DNA of 64,000 nucleotides, taken from contig DASUWH010000073.1 of the NCBI GenBank assembly GCA_036378535.1, positions 1 through 64,000 of the forward strand, in the 5' to 3' direction. Numbering within the stretch: position 1 is the stretch's first letter; every line of letters starts with the position of its first letter. The stretch comes from Gp1-AA122 sp036378535. GTDB lineage: Bacteria > Acidobacteriota > Terriglobia > Terriglobales > Acidobacteriaceae. Positions 6,896 to 15,718 of the stretch are shown one piece after another. The position numbers and the translations under genes were made by a program. The notes below the pieces were generated by a model, which did not search any database, had not been told where the DNA came from, and saw only the letters and a list, made by a program, of their open reading frames with translations.

Positions 6896-9319
6896 ATGAA
6901 AAAAATCCGCAAAGTTGCTGTCCTGGGCGCCGGGACCATGGGCGCGCGCATTGCCGCGCACGTGGCCAATGCCGGCATCCCTGCTTATCTGCTCGACATT
7001 GTTCCTCCCGATGCGGATGGTCCTGCCCGCAACAAAATCGCCGCCGCGGGATTGGATGCGGCCATCAAGTCCAAGCCGGCCGCGTTCTTCGATTCGAGCG
7101 TCGCGCAGAGGGTGAGCATCGGAAATTTTGAAGACGATCTCAAGCGCCTCGCCGAAGTGGACTGGATCATCGAAGCGGTCGTCGAGAACCTTGAGATCAA
7201 GCGCGCGCTGTTGCGGAAAGTGGAGAGCGTTCGCAAGCCCGGGACCATCATCACCACGAATACGAGCGGTCTGCCCGTGGGCGAGATTGCCCAGGGATTC
7301 TCCGATGATTTTCGCCGTTCCTGGTTCGGCACGCATTTCTTCAATCCGCCTCGCTATATGCGTTTACTGGAGCTGATTCCAACTCCCGAAGCGGATCGCA
7401 CAGCGATCGAGGCCATTGCTCATTTTGGCGACGTGCATCTCGGCAAAGGCGTCGTCTTCGCCAAGGACACTCCCAACTTTATCGCCAATCGCATCGGCAC
7501 CTTCTCCGTGCTGAACGTGATGCGGCTTATGCAGGAGATGGACCTCTCGATCGAAGCCGTGGATGCGTTGACCGGGGCGGCCGTGGGTTGGCCAAAGTCG
7601 GCAACCTTCCGGACCATCGATCTGGTTGGCTTGGACATATTAGGCCATGTGGTCGCCAACATGACTACGAATGTGCGCGACGAGCGCAGCGAACTCCAGC
7701 TCCCGGACTTCTTTCGCCAGATGCTCGAGCGCAAATGGCTCGGCGATAAAACCAAGGGGGGCTTCTATAAGAAGGCTAGAAAAAGCGGCGGTCAGGAGGA
7801 CGAACGGCTGGCACTGGATTGGAAAACTCTCGACTACCATCCACGGCAGAAGGCGAAATTTGCGTCCGTGGACATGGCCAGAAATGTGGAGGAGACCGGC
7901 GCGCGCGTGCGCATGCTGCTGGGCTTCGATGGCGGCGGCGGTCAGAAGGGCGACATCGCGGGACAGTTCCTGTGGTCGGCGCTATCGGATTTATGGACTT
8001 ACTCCGCCAACCGGGTTCCCGAAATATGCGATTCGATTGTGGACATCGATCGCGCCATGCGCCTGGGCTTCAATTGGGAAATGGGGCCGTTCCAATTGTG
8101 GGACGCAGTTGGCGTGGAACCCAGTCTCGCTCGCATGCGCAAGGAAGGGAAGCCGATTGCGGCCAACGCGGAAAAGCTGGTCGCCTCCGGCAACCCATCC
8201 TGGTACCGGGACGACAGCAAGGCTCCCTCCGGTCGGGTTTATTTTGATTTGATTTCAACCAGCTACCAGGCTGAGAAAGTATCGCCCGGCGTCTGGTCGG
8301 TGGCTGTGGCCAAGAAATCAAATGGCGTGGTCAAGAAAAATTCCGGGGCTTCTCTGCTTGACCTGGGCGATGGCGTCGCCTGCATTGAGTTTCACTCCAA
8401 GATGAACGCGATCGGCGCCGACATCGTGCAATTGATCGCTCAATCGCTCAAAGCCGGAGGCCCCGGAGATAACTTCGACGCCTTCGTCATCACTAATGAC
8501 GCGCAGAATTTCTCCGTGGGCGCCAACCTCATGCTCTTGCTGATGTCGATTCAGGAGCAGGAGTGGGACGAGATCGATCTGGCCATTCGCCAATTTCAAG
8601 GCATGACACAGGCCATCAAGTTTTCTCCCAAACCCGTGGTGGCAGCTCCGTTCGGCCTCACCCTGGGTGGGGGAACGGAAATTTCGCTGCACGCGGCCGC
8701 GCGCCAACCCCACGCCGAACTGTACATGGGGCTGGTGGAGGTGGGTGTGGGTCTTCTGCCGGGAGCGGGAGGCTGCAAGGAGATGCTCTTGCGCGCCGTC
8801 GACAGTGCTCAATCCATCCGCAAAGACGGGCGCGGCGAATCGGTGGAACTCATGGAAGCGATGAAAAAAAGTTTCGAAACTGTCGCTACCGCCAAGGTGG
8901 CGACTTCCGCCGTCGAGGCGCGAGCACTAGCTTTCTTATCCTCCTCCGATCAGATCACCATGAACCGCGAGCGCGTGTTATCCGACGCAAAAGCCAAGGC
9001 TCTCGAACTGGTGCGTTCGGGATACGAACCGCCGCAGCCGCGCCTGGATATTCCGGCTCCCGGCGAAAACATCCTGGCCGCCCTCAAGATGGGAGTGCAC
9101 CTGATGCGCCAGGGTGAGTACATCACCGAGTACGAGGTCAAGATTGGTAACAAAGTGGCGGAAGTCCTCTGTGGTGGTAAGGTTTCTCCGGGTACGCCCG
9201 TCAGCGAACAATACATCCTGGATCTTGAGCGCGAGGGTTTCAAATCCCTCTGCGGCGAACGTCAGACGCTCGAACGAATTCAGTACACATTGAAGACCGG
9301 TAAGACGCTCCGCAATTAG
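6896..9319 (+). CDS. 3-hydroxyacyl-CoA dehydrogenase / enoyl-CoA hydratase, FadN-like
   Basis: Bifunctional beta-oxidation enzyme of 807 residues. The NAD-binding 3-hydroxyacyl-CoA dehydrogenase comes first (GAGTMG, residues 11-16), with the C-terminal 3HCDH domains in the middle. An enoyl-CoA hydratase/crotonase domain occupies about residues 490-700 (NFSVGANLMLLLMSIQEQEW, PFGLTLGGGTEISLHA, VEVGVGLLPGAGG with the catalytic-type Glu). This order, dehydrogenase before hydratase, matches Bacillus FadN rather than E. coli FadB, where the hydratase leads. No thiolase gene is next to it in the window; the acyl-CoA dehydrogenase at 1-1764 would supply the preceding step. The start at 6896 lies just after a GTCAGC-type intergenic repeat. 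Confidence 0.93.
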   Translation: MKKIRKVAVLGAGTMGARIAAHVANAGIPAYLLDIVPPDADGPARNKIAAAGLDAAIKSKPAAFFDSSVAQRVSIGNFEDDLKRLAEVDWIIEAVVENLEIKRALLRKVESVRKPGTIITTNTSGLPVGEIAQGFSDDFRRSWFGTHFFNPPRYMRLLELIPTPEADRTAIEAIAHFGDVHLGKGVVFAKDTPNFIANRIGTFSVLNVMRLMQEMDLSIEAVDALTGAAVGWPKSATFRTIDLVGLDILGHVVANMTTNVRDERSELQLPDFFRQMLERKWLGDKTKGGFYKKARKSGGQEDERLALDWKTLDYHPRQKAKFASVDMARNVEETGARVRMLLGFDGGGGQKGDIAGQFLWSALSDLWTYSANRVPEICDSIVDIDRAMRLGFNWEMGPFQLWDAVGVEPSLARMRKEGKPIAANAEKLVASGNPSWYRDDSKAPSGRVYFDLISTSYQAEKVSPGVWSVAVAKKSNGVVKKNSGASLLDLGDGVACIEFHSKMNAIGADIVQLIAQSLKAGGPGDNFDAFVITNDAQNFSVGANLMLLLMSIQEQEWDEIDLAIRQFQGMTQAIKFSPKPVVAAPFGLTLGGGTEISLHAAARQPHAELYMGLVEVGVGLLPGAGGCKEMLLRAVDSAQSIRKDGRGESVELMEAMKKSFETVATAKVATSAVEARALAFLSSSDQITMNRERVLSDAKAKALELVRSGYEPPQPRLDIPAPGENILAALKMGVHLMRQGEYITEYEVKIGNKVAEVLCGGKVSPGTPVSEQYILDLEREGFKSLCGERQTLERIQYTLKTGKTLRN

Positions 9320-9454
9320 CTCCTGGTACTCACGGACGCAGAACGCTTTTCAGCACAAGAAAAGCAAAGATCTCAGTGTCCTTGGTGGTGAGTTAAAACC
9401 CGCTAAGGTACAATTTTAAGTTTTCTGTCACAGCACCGATAACTCTGGAGAATC

Positions 9455-9940
9455 GTGTTGGTACAGGTGGGGAACAAGGCGCCGCAGTTCGATTTGCCCG
9501 TTCTCATCGGCGGAGTGCGGCAGCGTTTTCGTCTCGACGAACAACGCGGAAAGAACATCGTCCTTGCTTTCTACCCCTCCAACTGGGAACCCGTCAGCAT
9601 ACGGCAGTTCACCCAATATCAGGTCGAGCGCGAAGAACTGCTGACCTGTGACGCTGAGGTGGTTGGCATCTCCGTAGAATCCATCATGAACACCACCGCC
9701 TGGGAACGCGAGATTGGTCCGTTCGATTTTCCTCTGTGCAGCGACTTCTGGCCGCACGGCGACGTATGCAGCAGGTACGGCGTTCTGCGTTCCGAAGAGC
9801 CCGACAGAGGCGCCAGCGAGCGTGCCATCTTTATAGTGGATAAGAACGGCGACATTGCTTTCCGGCAAATCTATGCCTTCAACGACATGCCCGACGTTCA
9901 CGAACTTTTCGGTTGGCTGCGCGCATTGCGTGCCGCTTAA
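9455..9940 (+). CDS. redoxin (AhpC/TSA fold) lacking the peroxidatic cysteine
   Basis: 161-residue thioredoxin-fold protein of the peroxiredoxin superfamily: VGNKAPQFDLPVL at the N-terminus, LAFYPSNWEPVS in the active-site loop, then VVGISVES and SERAIFIVDKNGDIAF. In peroxiredoxins the loop reads PxxxTxxC. Here the Thr position is Glu45 and the peroxidatic Cys position is Ser48, while the active-site Arg (Arg123) is kept. Cysteines at 65, 95 and 105 are elsewhere. Peroxidase activity by the standard mechanism is therefore unlikely, although a subset of bacterial redoxins has this substitution. The start is GTG with GGAG six bases upstream. It is followed 18 bases later by the M28 peptidase gene, probably co-transcribed. 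Confidence 0.88.
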   Translation: MLVQVGNKAPQFDLPVLIGGVRQRFRLDEQRGKNIVLAFYPSNWEPVSIRQFTQYQVEREELLTCDAEVVGISVESIMNTTAWEREIGPFDFPLCSDFWPHGDVCSRYGVLRSEEPDRGASERAIFIVDKNGDIAFRQIYAFNDMPDVHELFGWLRALRAA

Positions 9941-9958
9941 CGCTCACAGCTAAGGATA

Positions 9959-12142
9959 ATGATGAGACTTTTCGCCAGCGCTTCCGTGTTTTTCGCTCTC
10001 ATACTCTCCAACCTGCACGGCACAGTTCCGGTCTCGCCAGTTCGTTCGAGCCCCGGTTCGCGGGACTCGGCTCCAATCACCGGCTTCCGCAATGCGGACG
10101 AGGAGAACGCGACCGAAAGCAGGTTCCTGGCGGTGCCCGATCCCAAGCTGGCTGAGCAACACCTCAAGACTCTGACGCAGGCGCCGCATATTGCCGGCTC
10201 GCCCGAAGACAAGGCCACCGCTGATTACGTTGCCGCCCGGTTTCGTGATGCCGCACTCGAAACCCAGATTGTTGAATATCGAGTGTGGCTGAACTATCCC
10301 AGCGAAATCAGTGTCGACCTCACCGCTCCGAACGGCATCACCATGCACGGGCCCACGCGCGAGCATGTGAGTGCAGACCCCTATCAGGACGATCCCCGGG
10401 TCGTGATGCCCTACAACGGCATGTCGCCTTCCGGCGATGTCGAAGCAGACGTGGTCTACGCCAACTACGGCTCGCCGGCGGACTTCGACAAGCTGCGTGA
10501 CTTGAACGTCGATGTGCACGGCAAAGTCGTCTTGGTCCGTTACGGCGAAAACTTCCGCGGGGTCAAAACTTACGTGGCCCAGGAGCGCGGCGCCGCTGGG
10601 GTCATCATCTACTCCGATCCAGCCGATGATGGTTGGAAAAAAGGAGACAAGTATCCCAAGGGACCGTGGCGTCCCGATACCGGCGTTCAGCGTGGGTCCA
10701 TCGGGTTCATGTTCGAGTTTCCCGGCGACCCGACCACTCCCGGTGTCGCCTCAGTTGCGTCGCTGAGTGACGAGAAGCGTGTGCCCCCGGAGCAATCTGC
10801 GCAGCTCGCCAAGATTCCGACTACGCCTGTTTCCTATCACGATGCCTGGCCGCTGCTCGAGAACCTGGGCGGGGCTGAATCGCCGCGGGAGTGGCAAGGC
10901 GCCTTGCCGTTCACGTACCACGTCGGCCCGGGCCCGGCGCGGGTGAAGATGCACCTCAAGCAGGATTACCGCTACCGCACGATCTGGGACGTGATCGGAC
11001 GGATTCGCGGCAGCGAGACGCCCGGCGAGTGGGTGGTAGCAGGAAACCATCGCGATGCGTGGGTCTATGGCGCCGTCGATCCAAATAGCGGAACGGCAGC
11101 CATGCTGGAAAGCGTGCACGGGCTCGGTGAGTTGCTCAAATCCGGATGGAAGCCCAAACGCACCATCGTGATCGGCAGCTGGGACGCCGAAGAACAAGGC
11201 CTGATCGGTTCGACCGAATGGGGCGAGCAGCATGCCGCCGAGTTGGCGAACGCGGATGCTTACCTCAACATGGATGTCGCCGTCTCTGGTGCGAAATTTG
11301 GCGCCTCGGCCGTCCCCAGCCTGAAGCAGTTCCTGCGCGACGTCGCCAAAGCTGTGCCCAGCCCGAAAGGCGGGACGGTTTACGAGCAGTGGGCGAAGTC
11401 CAATGCGCCGGCCTCGCAAATGGTCACACCTTCGGAGGCCATCGGCGACTCCAGCCGTTTGCCGCAGGCGCAAGTCAAGCAGGACGTGCCTGTCGGAGAC
11501 CTGGGCAGCGGCTCCGATTACACCGTCTTCCTGCAGCGCTTGGGAGTGCCCTCGACCGATGTCAGCTCGACAGGATCTTATGGCGTGTATCACTCCGTCT
11601 TCGACAACTTTGCCTGGTTCACCAAATTCGCCGATCCCGACTTTGCCTATGAGCAGCAGATGGCGCGTATCTATGGTCTGGAGTTGCTGCGCATGGCCGA
11701 CGCCGACGTTCTGCCCTATGACTACGAAGAATACGGCAAGGAGATTTCCGCCTACATCGAGACCGCCAAAAAGAAGGCGGAAGGGAAGTTTCCCGGCAAA
11801 GTTCCCGATTTCAACTCTGCCGGCGAAGCCGCCAAAAAATTGACCAAAGCCGGAACCGCGATGCTGCAGAAACAGAAGAACAACGGGTCCGACGCGGCGC
11901 GGCTCAACGCGGTTCTGCGGCAGAGCGAACGCGCTTTGCTGATTCCCGAAGGCCTGCCCAACCGGCCCTGGTATCGGCACGCCATTTACGCGCCCGGCGT
12001 TTACACCGGATATGCCGCCGTGGTCATTCCCGGCGTAAACGAGGCCATCGATAAGGGCGACCTGGAGCGCACGCGTCAGCAGATCGAAGCCCTGGCCGCG
12101 GCCGTGAACCGCGCCGCTGCGGTCCTCGAGAGTGTTCGCTAA
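9959..12142 (+). CDS. M28 metallopeptidase, glutamate-carboxypeptidase-II-like, exported
   Basis: 727-residue exported zinc peptidase. A signal peptide (MMRLFASASVFFALILSNLH) precedes a PA domain insert (about residues 120-300) and an M28 catalytic domain with all co-catalytic zinc ligands visible: His364 (GNHRDAWVYG), Asp374 (VDPNSG), the catalytic Glu411 with ligand Glu412 (DAEEQG), Asp439 (NMDVAVSG) and His545 (YHSVFDNF). A C-terminal transferrin-receptor-like dimerisation domain completes the GCPII/PSMA architecture. The predicted role is periplasmic or extracellular trimming of peptides or N-acyl-glutamate-type substrates. Two ATGs (9959, 9962) follow AAGGA; either may be used. Confidence 0.94.
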   Translation: MMRLFASASVFFALILSNLHGTVPVSPVRSSPGSRDSAPITGFRNADEENATESRFLAVPDPKLAEQHLKTLTQAPHIAGSPEDKATADYVAARFRDAALETQIVEYRVWLNYPSEISVDLTAPNGITMHGPTREHVSADPYQDDPRVVMPYNGMSPSGDVEADVVYANYGSPADFDKLRDLNVDVHGKVVLVRYGENFRGVKTYVAQERGAAGVIIYSDPADDGWKKGDKYPKGPWRPDTGVQRGSIGFMFEFPGDPTTPGVASVASLSDEKRVPPEQSAQLAKIPTTPVSYHDAWPLLENLGGAESPREWQGALPFTYHVGPGPARVKMHLKQDYRYRTIWDVIGRIRGSETPGEWVVAGNHRDAWVYGAVDPNSGTAAMLESVHGLGELLKSGWKPKRTIVIGSWDAEEQGLIGSTEWGEQHAAELANADAYLNMDVAVSGAKFGASAVPSLKQFLRDVAKAVPSPKGGTVYEQWAKSNAPASQMVTPSEAIGDSSRLPQAQVKQDVPVGDLGSGSDYTVFLQRLGVPSTDVSSTGSYGVYHSVFDNFAWFTKFADPDFAYEQQMARIYGLELLRMADADVLPYDYEEYGKEISAYIETAKKKAEGKFPGKVPDFNSAGEAAKKLTKAGTAMLQKQKNNGSDAARLNAVLRQSERALLIPEGLPNRPWYRHAIYAPGVYTGYAAVVIPGVNEAIDKGDLERTRQQIEALAAAVNRAAAVLESVR

Positions 12143-12190
12143 TTTGAACTGTCAGGGGGAGAAGCGAACAGAGTGTTCCATGCGATGAGC

Positions 12191-12310
12191 TGTCATCCCG
12201 AGCGGGCCGAAGCGCGATGTACGAGCGCTTCCTAAAAAAATGATTTGTCATCCCGAGCGGAGCTTGACTGAGCGAAGCGAAGGAAAGCGGAGTCGAGGGA
12301 CCTTGCGTTT
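12191..12310 (+). repeat. two copies of the TGTCATCCCGAGCG repeat family
   Basis: A truncated copy starts at 12191 and a fuller copy spans 12246-12310. The consensus begins TGTCATCCCGAGCG, continues through a variable GCGAAGCG palindromic middle and ends GAGTCGAGGGACCTTG followed by T-rich DNA. Other copies are at 13097, 14860 and 15037, and in reverse at 25658 and 25831. The rest of the 236-base gap before the next gene carries a CCTTTGTGGT phrase. Confidence 0.8.
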
Positions 12311-12378
12311 TTTTTCTGAAGCTGAAACGAAATTACTTCGTCAACCTTAGTGTCCCTTCGTGCCCTTTGTGGTGAAAA

Positions 12379-13065
12379 ATGACTGAATCTGTAGTTTTCA
12401 CTCCCGAAGTTTTCGACTTTCTCCGCCAGCTCAAGCGCCGCAACAACCGCGACTGGTTCACCCGCAACAAGCCGCGCTACGAGCAGGTAGTCCGTGATCC
12501 CGCGCTGCTGTTCATCGCCGCGGTCACGCCCCGGCTCGCCAAACTGAGCCGCAGCCTGCCGGCCGGCGCCTTCCGCGGCTCATTGTTCCGGATTTATCGG
12601 GACATCCGCTTCAGCTCCGACAAGCGTCCCTACAAAACTCACATCGGCATGCAGTGGACCTACGCCAAGAGCAAGGACGCGCACGCTCCCTGCTACTACC
12701 TGCACCTCGAGCCAGGAAGCTGCTTTGTCGCCGCCGGCGTCTGGCATCCGGACGCGCCCTCGCTCAACCGCATTCGCAGCGCGATCGTGTCGCGCCCCGA
12801 TGCCTGGAAGAAGGTCCGCCGCCAGCTCGACCTCGGAGGCGACCGCCTGTCGCGCCCTCCCCGCGGATTTGATCCCGCGCATCCCTTCATCGAAGACCTC
12901 AAGTGCAAGGACTTCATCGCCTCCGTGGATCTTACCGATCGCCAGGTTTGCGGATCCAAATTCACTCAGGATTTTGTCAAAGCCTGCCGAACGCTGACCC
13001 CGCTCGTGGAATTCACGGGCCAAGCCCTGGCCCAGAAAGCCCACGCCGCGGAAGTTGCGTTATAA
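12379..13065 (+). CDS. DUF2461 domain-containing protein
   Basis: 228-residue protein of the DUF2461 (TIGR02453) family, widespread but functionally uncharacterised. Family landmarks are FTPEVFDFLRQLKRRNNRDWF near the start, FRIYRDIRFSSDKRPYKTHIG about residues 72-95 and YYLHLEPGSCFVAAGVWHP about residues 113-131. The length is normal for the family and there is no signal peptide or membrane segment. It begins 13 bases after a CCTTTGTGGTG phrase, so the local Shine-Dalgarno is poor, but the ATG fits the family's usual N-terminus. No operon partner. Confidence 0.9.
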   Translation: MTESVVFTPEVFDFLRQLKRRNNRDWFTRNKPRYEQVVRDPALLFIAAVTPRLAKLSRSLPAGAFRGSLFRIYRDIRFSSDKRPYKTHIGMQWTYAKSKDAHAPCYYLHLEPGSCFVAAGVWHPDAPSLNRIRSAIVSRPDAWKKVRRQLDLGGDRLSRPPRGFDPAHPFIEDLKCKDFIASVDLTDRQVCGSKFTQDFVKACRTLTPLVEFTGQALAQKAHAAEVAL

Positions 13066-13096
13066 AAGCGACGCGACTAGAGCAATATCCCCAACC

Positions 13097-13157
13097 TGTC
13101 ATCCCGAGCGCAGCGGAAGCGCGAAGCGCTTCCGCGGAGTCGAGGGACCTTGAGTTT
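13097..13157 (+). repeat. TGTCATCCCGAGCG-family repeat
   Basis: One complete copy with the palindromic core GGAAGCGCGAAGCGCTTCC and the GAGTCGAGGGACCTTG end, directly after the DUF2461 gene. Confidence 0.8.
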
Positions 13158-13234
13158 CGGGTGGACCGTCGGGCCAGGAGTGTCCGCTGTCGCCGATCCC
13201 GTCCTGCGATCAACAAACTCGACCAGCTTGGAGA

Positions 13235-13272
13235 ACCCCCCACCCTCCGCTGAAGCGGAAGGGTGGGGCACC
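13235..13272. repeat. CCACCCTCCGCT palindromic repeat, copy 1
   Basis: CCACCCTCCGCT - GA - AGCGGAAGGGTGG forms a near-perfect stem, flanked by GGCACCC. Near-identical copies are at 21113 and 25913, and looser ones at 15674 and 20423. The remainder of the gap to 13568 holds a CAGACGCCCCGTCTGG hairpin near 13360-13380 and a CCCGCCGAAGCCCCGAGCGGAG element also found near 14950; no gene is seen there. Confidence 0.8.
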
Positions 13273-13568
13273 CGATTTGAGACTACTCGGCAGTCGAGAG
13301 CCAACACAGTTACCGAATCAGCCCCGCCCCACGTAGCCCCAGACGCCCGCCTCACGTAGCCCTAGACGCCCCGTCTGGGGACCCGTGGCCCATGCGAGCT
13401 TGCTGGCTGGCGAGTGCCCCACAGCCTGCCCGCCGAAGCCCCGAGCGGAGCCGAGGGGGTATTCGGGGGTCTCGCCGCTTTTGCGAGACATGGGTTTCGG
13501 CGGGATCTGATCGACCAACCACTGAACCCCATGCGAGGCTTGGAAGGGGGTACCCACCTTTAGAAGCC

Positions 13569-14678
13569 CTAGGGCTGGTACAGTTCAGCGCTGGCGATAG
13601 GAACCAGGCTGCCGGTACTCTTGTTGAAGCTCTCGCCGCCGGCGAACAGTGCCTGTCCATTCAACAGCAGGATTACGGTTGCACCAACGCGCGACTGCTT
13701 CATACTCGGGGTCGTTGCCCACGTCAGAGCAGAAGTGTCGAGGAGGAAAGCCAATCCGTTCGTCTCCGCCGTTGGATAAGGCTGGCCTGGCACTTCGGTG
13801 ATGCCGCCGGCGACCAAAACCTTGCCCGTCGTCAGCAACACACCCGCGCTCTGACAATTTTGTTTCGTAGTGGTGCAAGGAGGCGGGGCGAAATTAGTCC
13901 ACGTGTTCGTCGAGGAGTGATAGATGCTGTCGCCTTGCAGACTGCCTCCCGTAAAGACGTCGCCACTGGGAAGCAACACAGGCGTTCCACCGGCGCCAAT
14001 CGAATCTGCGGCAGTGGCTGTCCATGTGCCGGTTGAAGGATGGTACAGGTTGTAATTCAATACAAAGACCTCACCATTCGGCAGCAGGACGGCATCATTG
14101 GTGTCAGTGCCCGTGATCATGCTGCCCGTCGAAGTCCAGGTTCCTGTAGCCGGGTTGTACAACTCAGCGCTGGTCAAGAAGCCATCGCCGCCCGCCGCCA
14201 GCACCTGTCCGTTGGGAAGCACTTTCATCACGAATCCAGCGCGGCCCGCAGTCATGCTGCCGGTGGCGGTCCAATTTCCCGTAGCTGGGTTAAACAGCTC
14301 GGCGGTGGCCAGAAAGCCTGGACCGGAGTTGTAACCTCCGGCTACCAGCACTTGTCCGTTCTGCAACAGCACCGCATCATGACTGACCCGCGGAACACTC
14401 ATATTGGCGGTAAGAGTCCACTTACCCGTCGCAGGATTGTAGAGCTCGGCGCTTGCCAGAAAACCCTGGGTGAAGTTATCGCCACCGGTTACCAGCACCT
14501 GCCCGTTCGGAAGCAGCGTGGCTGTATGCTGCTCACGCGCGAAGTTCATGCTGCCCGTCTTGCTGAAATTCGCGGCTGGCGCTGAAATCGCGCTGCCTGC
14601 CACTAAGGTGATCGTAAGCAGGCCTGCAAAGATAAAATTGCGAGCTCTTTTCCCAGTCTCCTCATTCCGCCAAATCAT
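13569..14678 (-). CDS. exported kelch-repeat protein
   Basis: Secreted beta-propeller-type protein (369 residues) built from about six kelch-like repeats of roughly 50 residues. Each has the pattern LLPNGQVLVAGG...ASAELYNPATGTWT. A signal peptide follows the start (RNEETGKRARNFIFAGLLTITLVAGSAISAPAA, in two overlapping parts: basic head, then hydrophobic core). I chose the ATG at 14678 because GAGGAGGT lies just upstream and it places the signal peptide at the N-terminus; the frame is open to 14726. Such proteins are common extracellular or surface proteins of Acidobacteriota and their ligands are unknown. It stands alone between repeat-rich gaps. Confidence 0.88.
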   Translation of the reverse strand: MIWRNEETGKRARNFIFAGLLTITLVAGSAISAPAANFSKTGSMNFAREQHTATLLPNGQVLVTGGDNFTQGFLASAELYNPATGKWTLTANMSVPRVSHDAVLLQNGQVLVAGGYNSGPGFLATAELFNPATGNWTATGSMTAGRAGFVMKVLPNGQVLAAGGDGFLTSAELYNPATGTWTSTGSMITGTDTNDAVLLPNGEVFVLNYNLYHPSTGTWTATAADSIGAGGTPVLLPSGDVFTGGSLQGDSIYHSSTNTWTNFAPPPCTTTKQNCQSAGVLLTTGKVLVAGGITEVPGQPYPTAETNGLAFLLDTSALTWATTPSMKQSRVGATVILLLNGQALFAGGESFNKSTGSLVPIASAELYQP

Positions 14679-14815
14679 CGCAACCTCCTCAATAGGGAAC
14701 AAGCAATGCGTCATTGCCCCCTTCAAGGATGGTTGGCCTGAAGCAGTGTGCGAATGTCACCGCCAGGTCAAGACTTTGTCAATTTGCCGGGTGCCCCATA
14801 GCCGGGTGCCCCATG

Positions 14816-14925
14816 TCTCGCCGGTTTTGCGAGACATGGGTTCCAACCCATCCCTCGCTTGTCATCCCGAGCGGAGTCGAAGCGCGAGGGACGAGCGCTG
14901 CGGCGGAGTCGAGGGACCTTGTGTT
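14816..14925 (+). repeat. 110-bp duplicated segment, copy 1
   Basis: Runs from TCTCGCCGGTTTTGCGAGAC (itself a hairpin) through a TGTCATCCCGAGCG-family unit to ACCTTGTGTT. It is repeated 177 bases downstream with one visible mismatch (CGGCGGAGTC versus CGGCGCAGTC). It lies in a 507-base gap with no gene. Confidence 0.9.
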
Positions 14926-14992
14926 TTGCAGTCGGGTGCCCCATAGCCTGCCCGCCGAAGCCCCGAGCGGAGCTGAGGGGGAAGCCGAAGGG

Positions 14993-15102
14993 TCTCGCCG
15001 GTTTTGCGAGACATGGGTTCCAACCCATCCCTCGCTTGTCATCCCGAGCGGAGTCGAAGCGCGAGGGACGAGCGCTGCGGCGCAGTCGAGGGACCTTGTG
15101 TT
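14993..15102 (+). repeat. 110-bp duplicated segment, copy 2
   Basis: Second copy of the segment at 14816, offset 177 bases. The 67 bases between the copies contain a CCCGCCGAAGCCCCGAGCGG element also present near 13430. Downstream, at 15151-15185, is a CCAAGCGAAGCTTGG palindrome element shared with 17084-17118. Confidence 0.9.
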
Positions 15103-15185
15103 GTATCTTCTTAGTCGTCAGCTTTCAGTCGCCAGTCGTCAGCGGAAGAACCCGCCCAAGCGAAGCTTGGACGGCCGATCCCGCC

Positions 15186-15593
15186 TTAGAGCCTAAAATC
15201 AACTTCGACATTGATCTGAACTGCTACGGGCTTGCCGTCGATGGTCGCCGGTTTGAATCTCCACTTCTTCACCGCCTCAATCGCCTTCTCGTCCAACCCC
15301 ATTCCGACCGAACGCGCCACCTTTATGTCATGTGGACGCCCGTCAGCGGCTACAACCATCCACAACACGACAGTTCCCTGGTAATGCGCCTTTCTCGCCG
15401 CTTTGGAGTACTCGGGATCTGGGGAATAGATTGCTCTCGGAGCCTTAATTCTGCTTCGAACGTGGTATGGAGGTACGCCTTGAGGCGTGTCGGCACCGAT
15501 ATAAGATTCATTCGGCGGAAGCTCTTTTGGAGGAACAGGAGTCTGAGCCGCTGCATAGCAAGTGGCGAGAATGGCGAGCAGAAAGGCGAGCAT
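15186..15593 (-). CDS. TonB C-terminal domain protein, exported
   Basis: 135 residues: an N-terminal hydrophobic signal segment (MLAFLLAILATCYAAAQ), a short proline-rich linker and a TonB C-terminal domain. The domain reads SPDPEYSKAARKAHYQGTVV, then VARSVGMGLDEKAIEAVKKW and RFKPATIDGKPVAVQINVEV. It lacks the long proline-rich span and an obvious stable membrane anchor, so it is shorter than energy-transducing TonB and may be a periplasmic relative. Such short TonB-like proteins are abundant in Acidobacteriota. No ExbB/ExbD or TonB-dependent receptor is adjacent. The start codon has no clear Shine-Dalgarno. Confidence 0.85.
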   Translation of the reverse strand: MLAFLLAILATCYAAAQTPVPPKELPPNESYIGADTPQGVPPYHVRSRIKAPRAIYSPDPEYSKAARKAHYQGTVVLWMVVAADGRPHDIKVARSVGMGLDEKAIEAVKKWRFKPATIDGKPVAVQINVEVDFRL

Positions 15594-15673
15594 ATTTGCA
15601 ACGTGTGCAAGCTTCAGGTGTTCGCGAAGGACATTGTGGACTGAGTACCGGAATTGTCAAGCTGTTCCGTGGT

Positions 15674-15708
15674 CCCCACCTTTGCCAAAGCGCAAAGGTG
15701 GGCCACCC
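15674..15708. repeat. CCCCACCTTTGC palindromic repeat
   Basis: CCCCACCTTTGC - CAAA - GCGCAAAGGTGGG followed by CCACCC: a stem variant of the CCACCCTCCGCT family at 13235. Confidence 0.7.
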
Positions 15709-15718
15709 GCCTAGCGCG

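Noticed and set aside
10751..11980. 409-codon open frame on the minus strand
   Set aside because: Exact shadow of the M28 peptidase gene; composition is that of an antisense GC-rich frame and no domain is visible.
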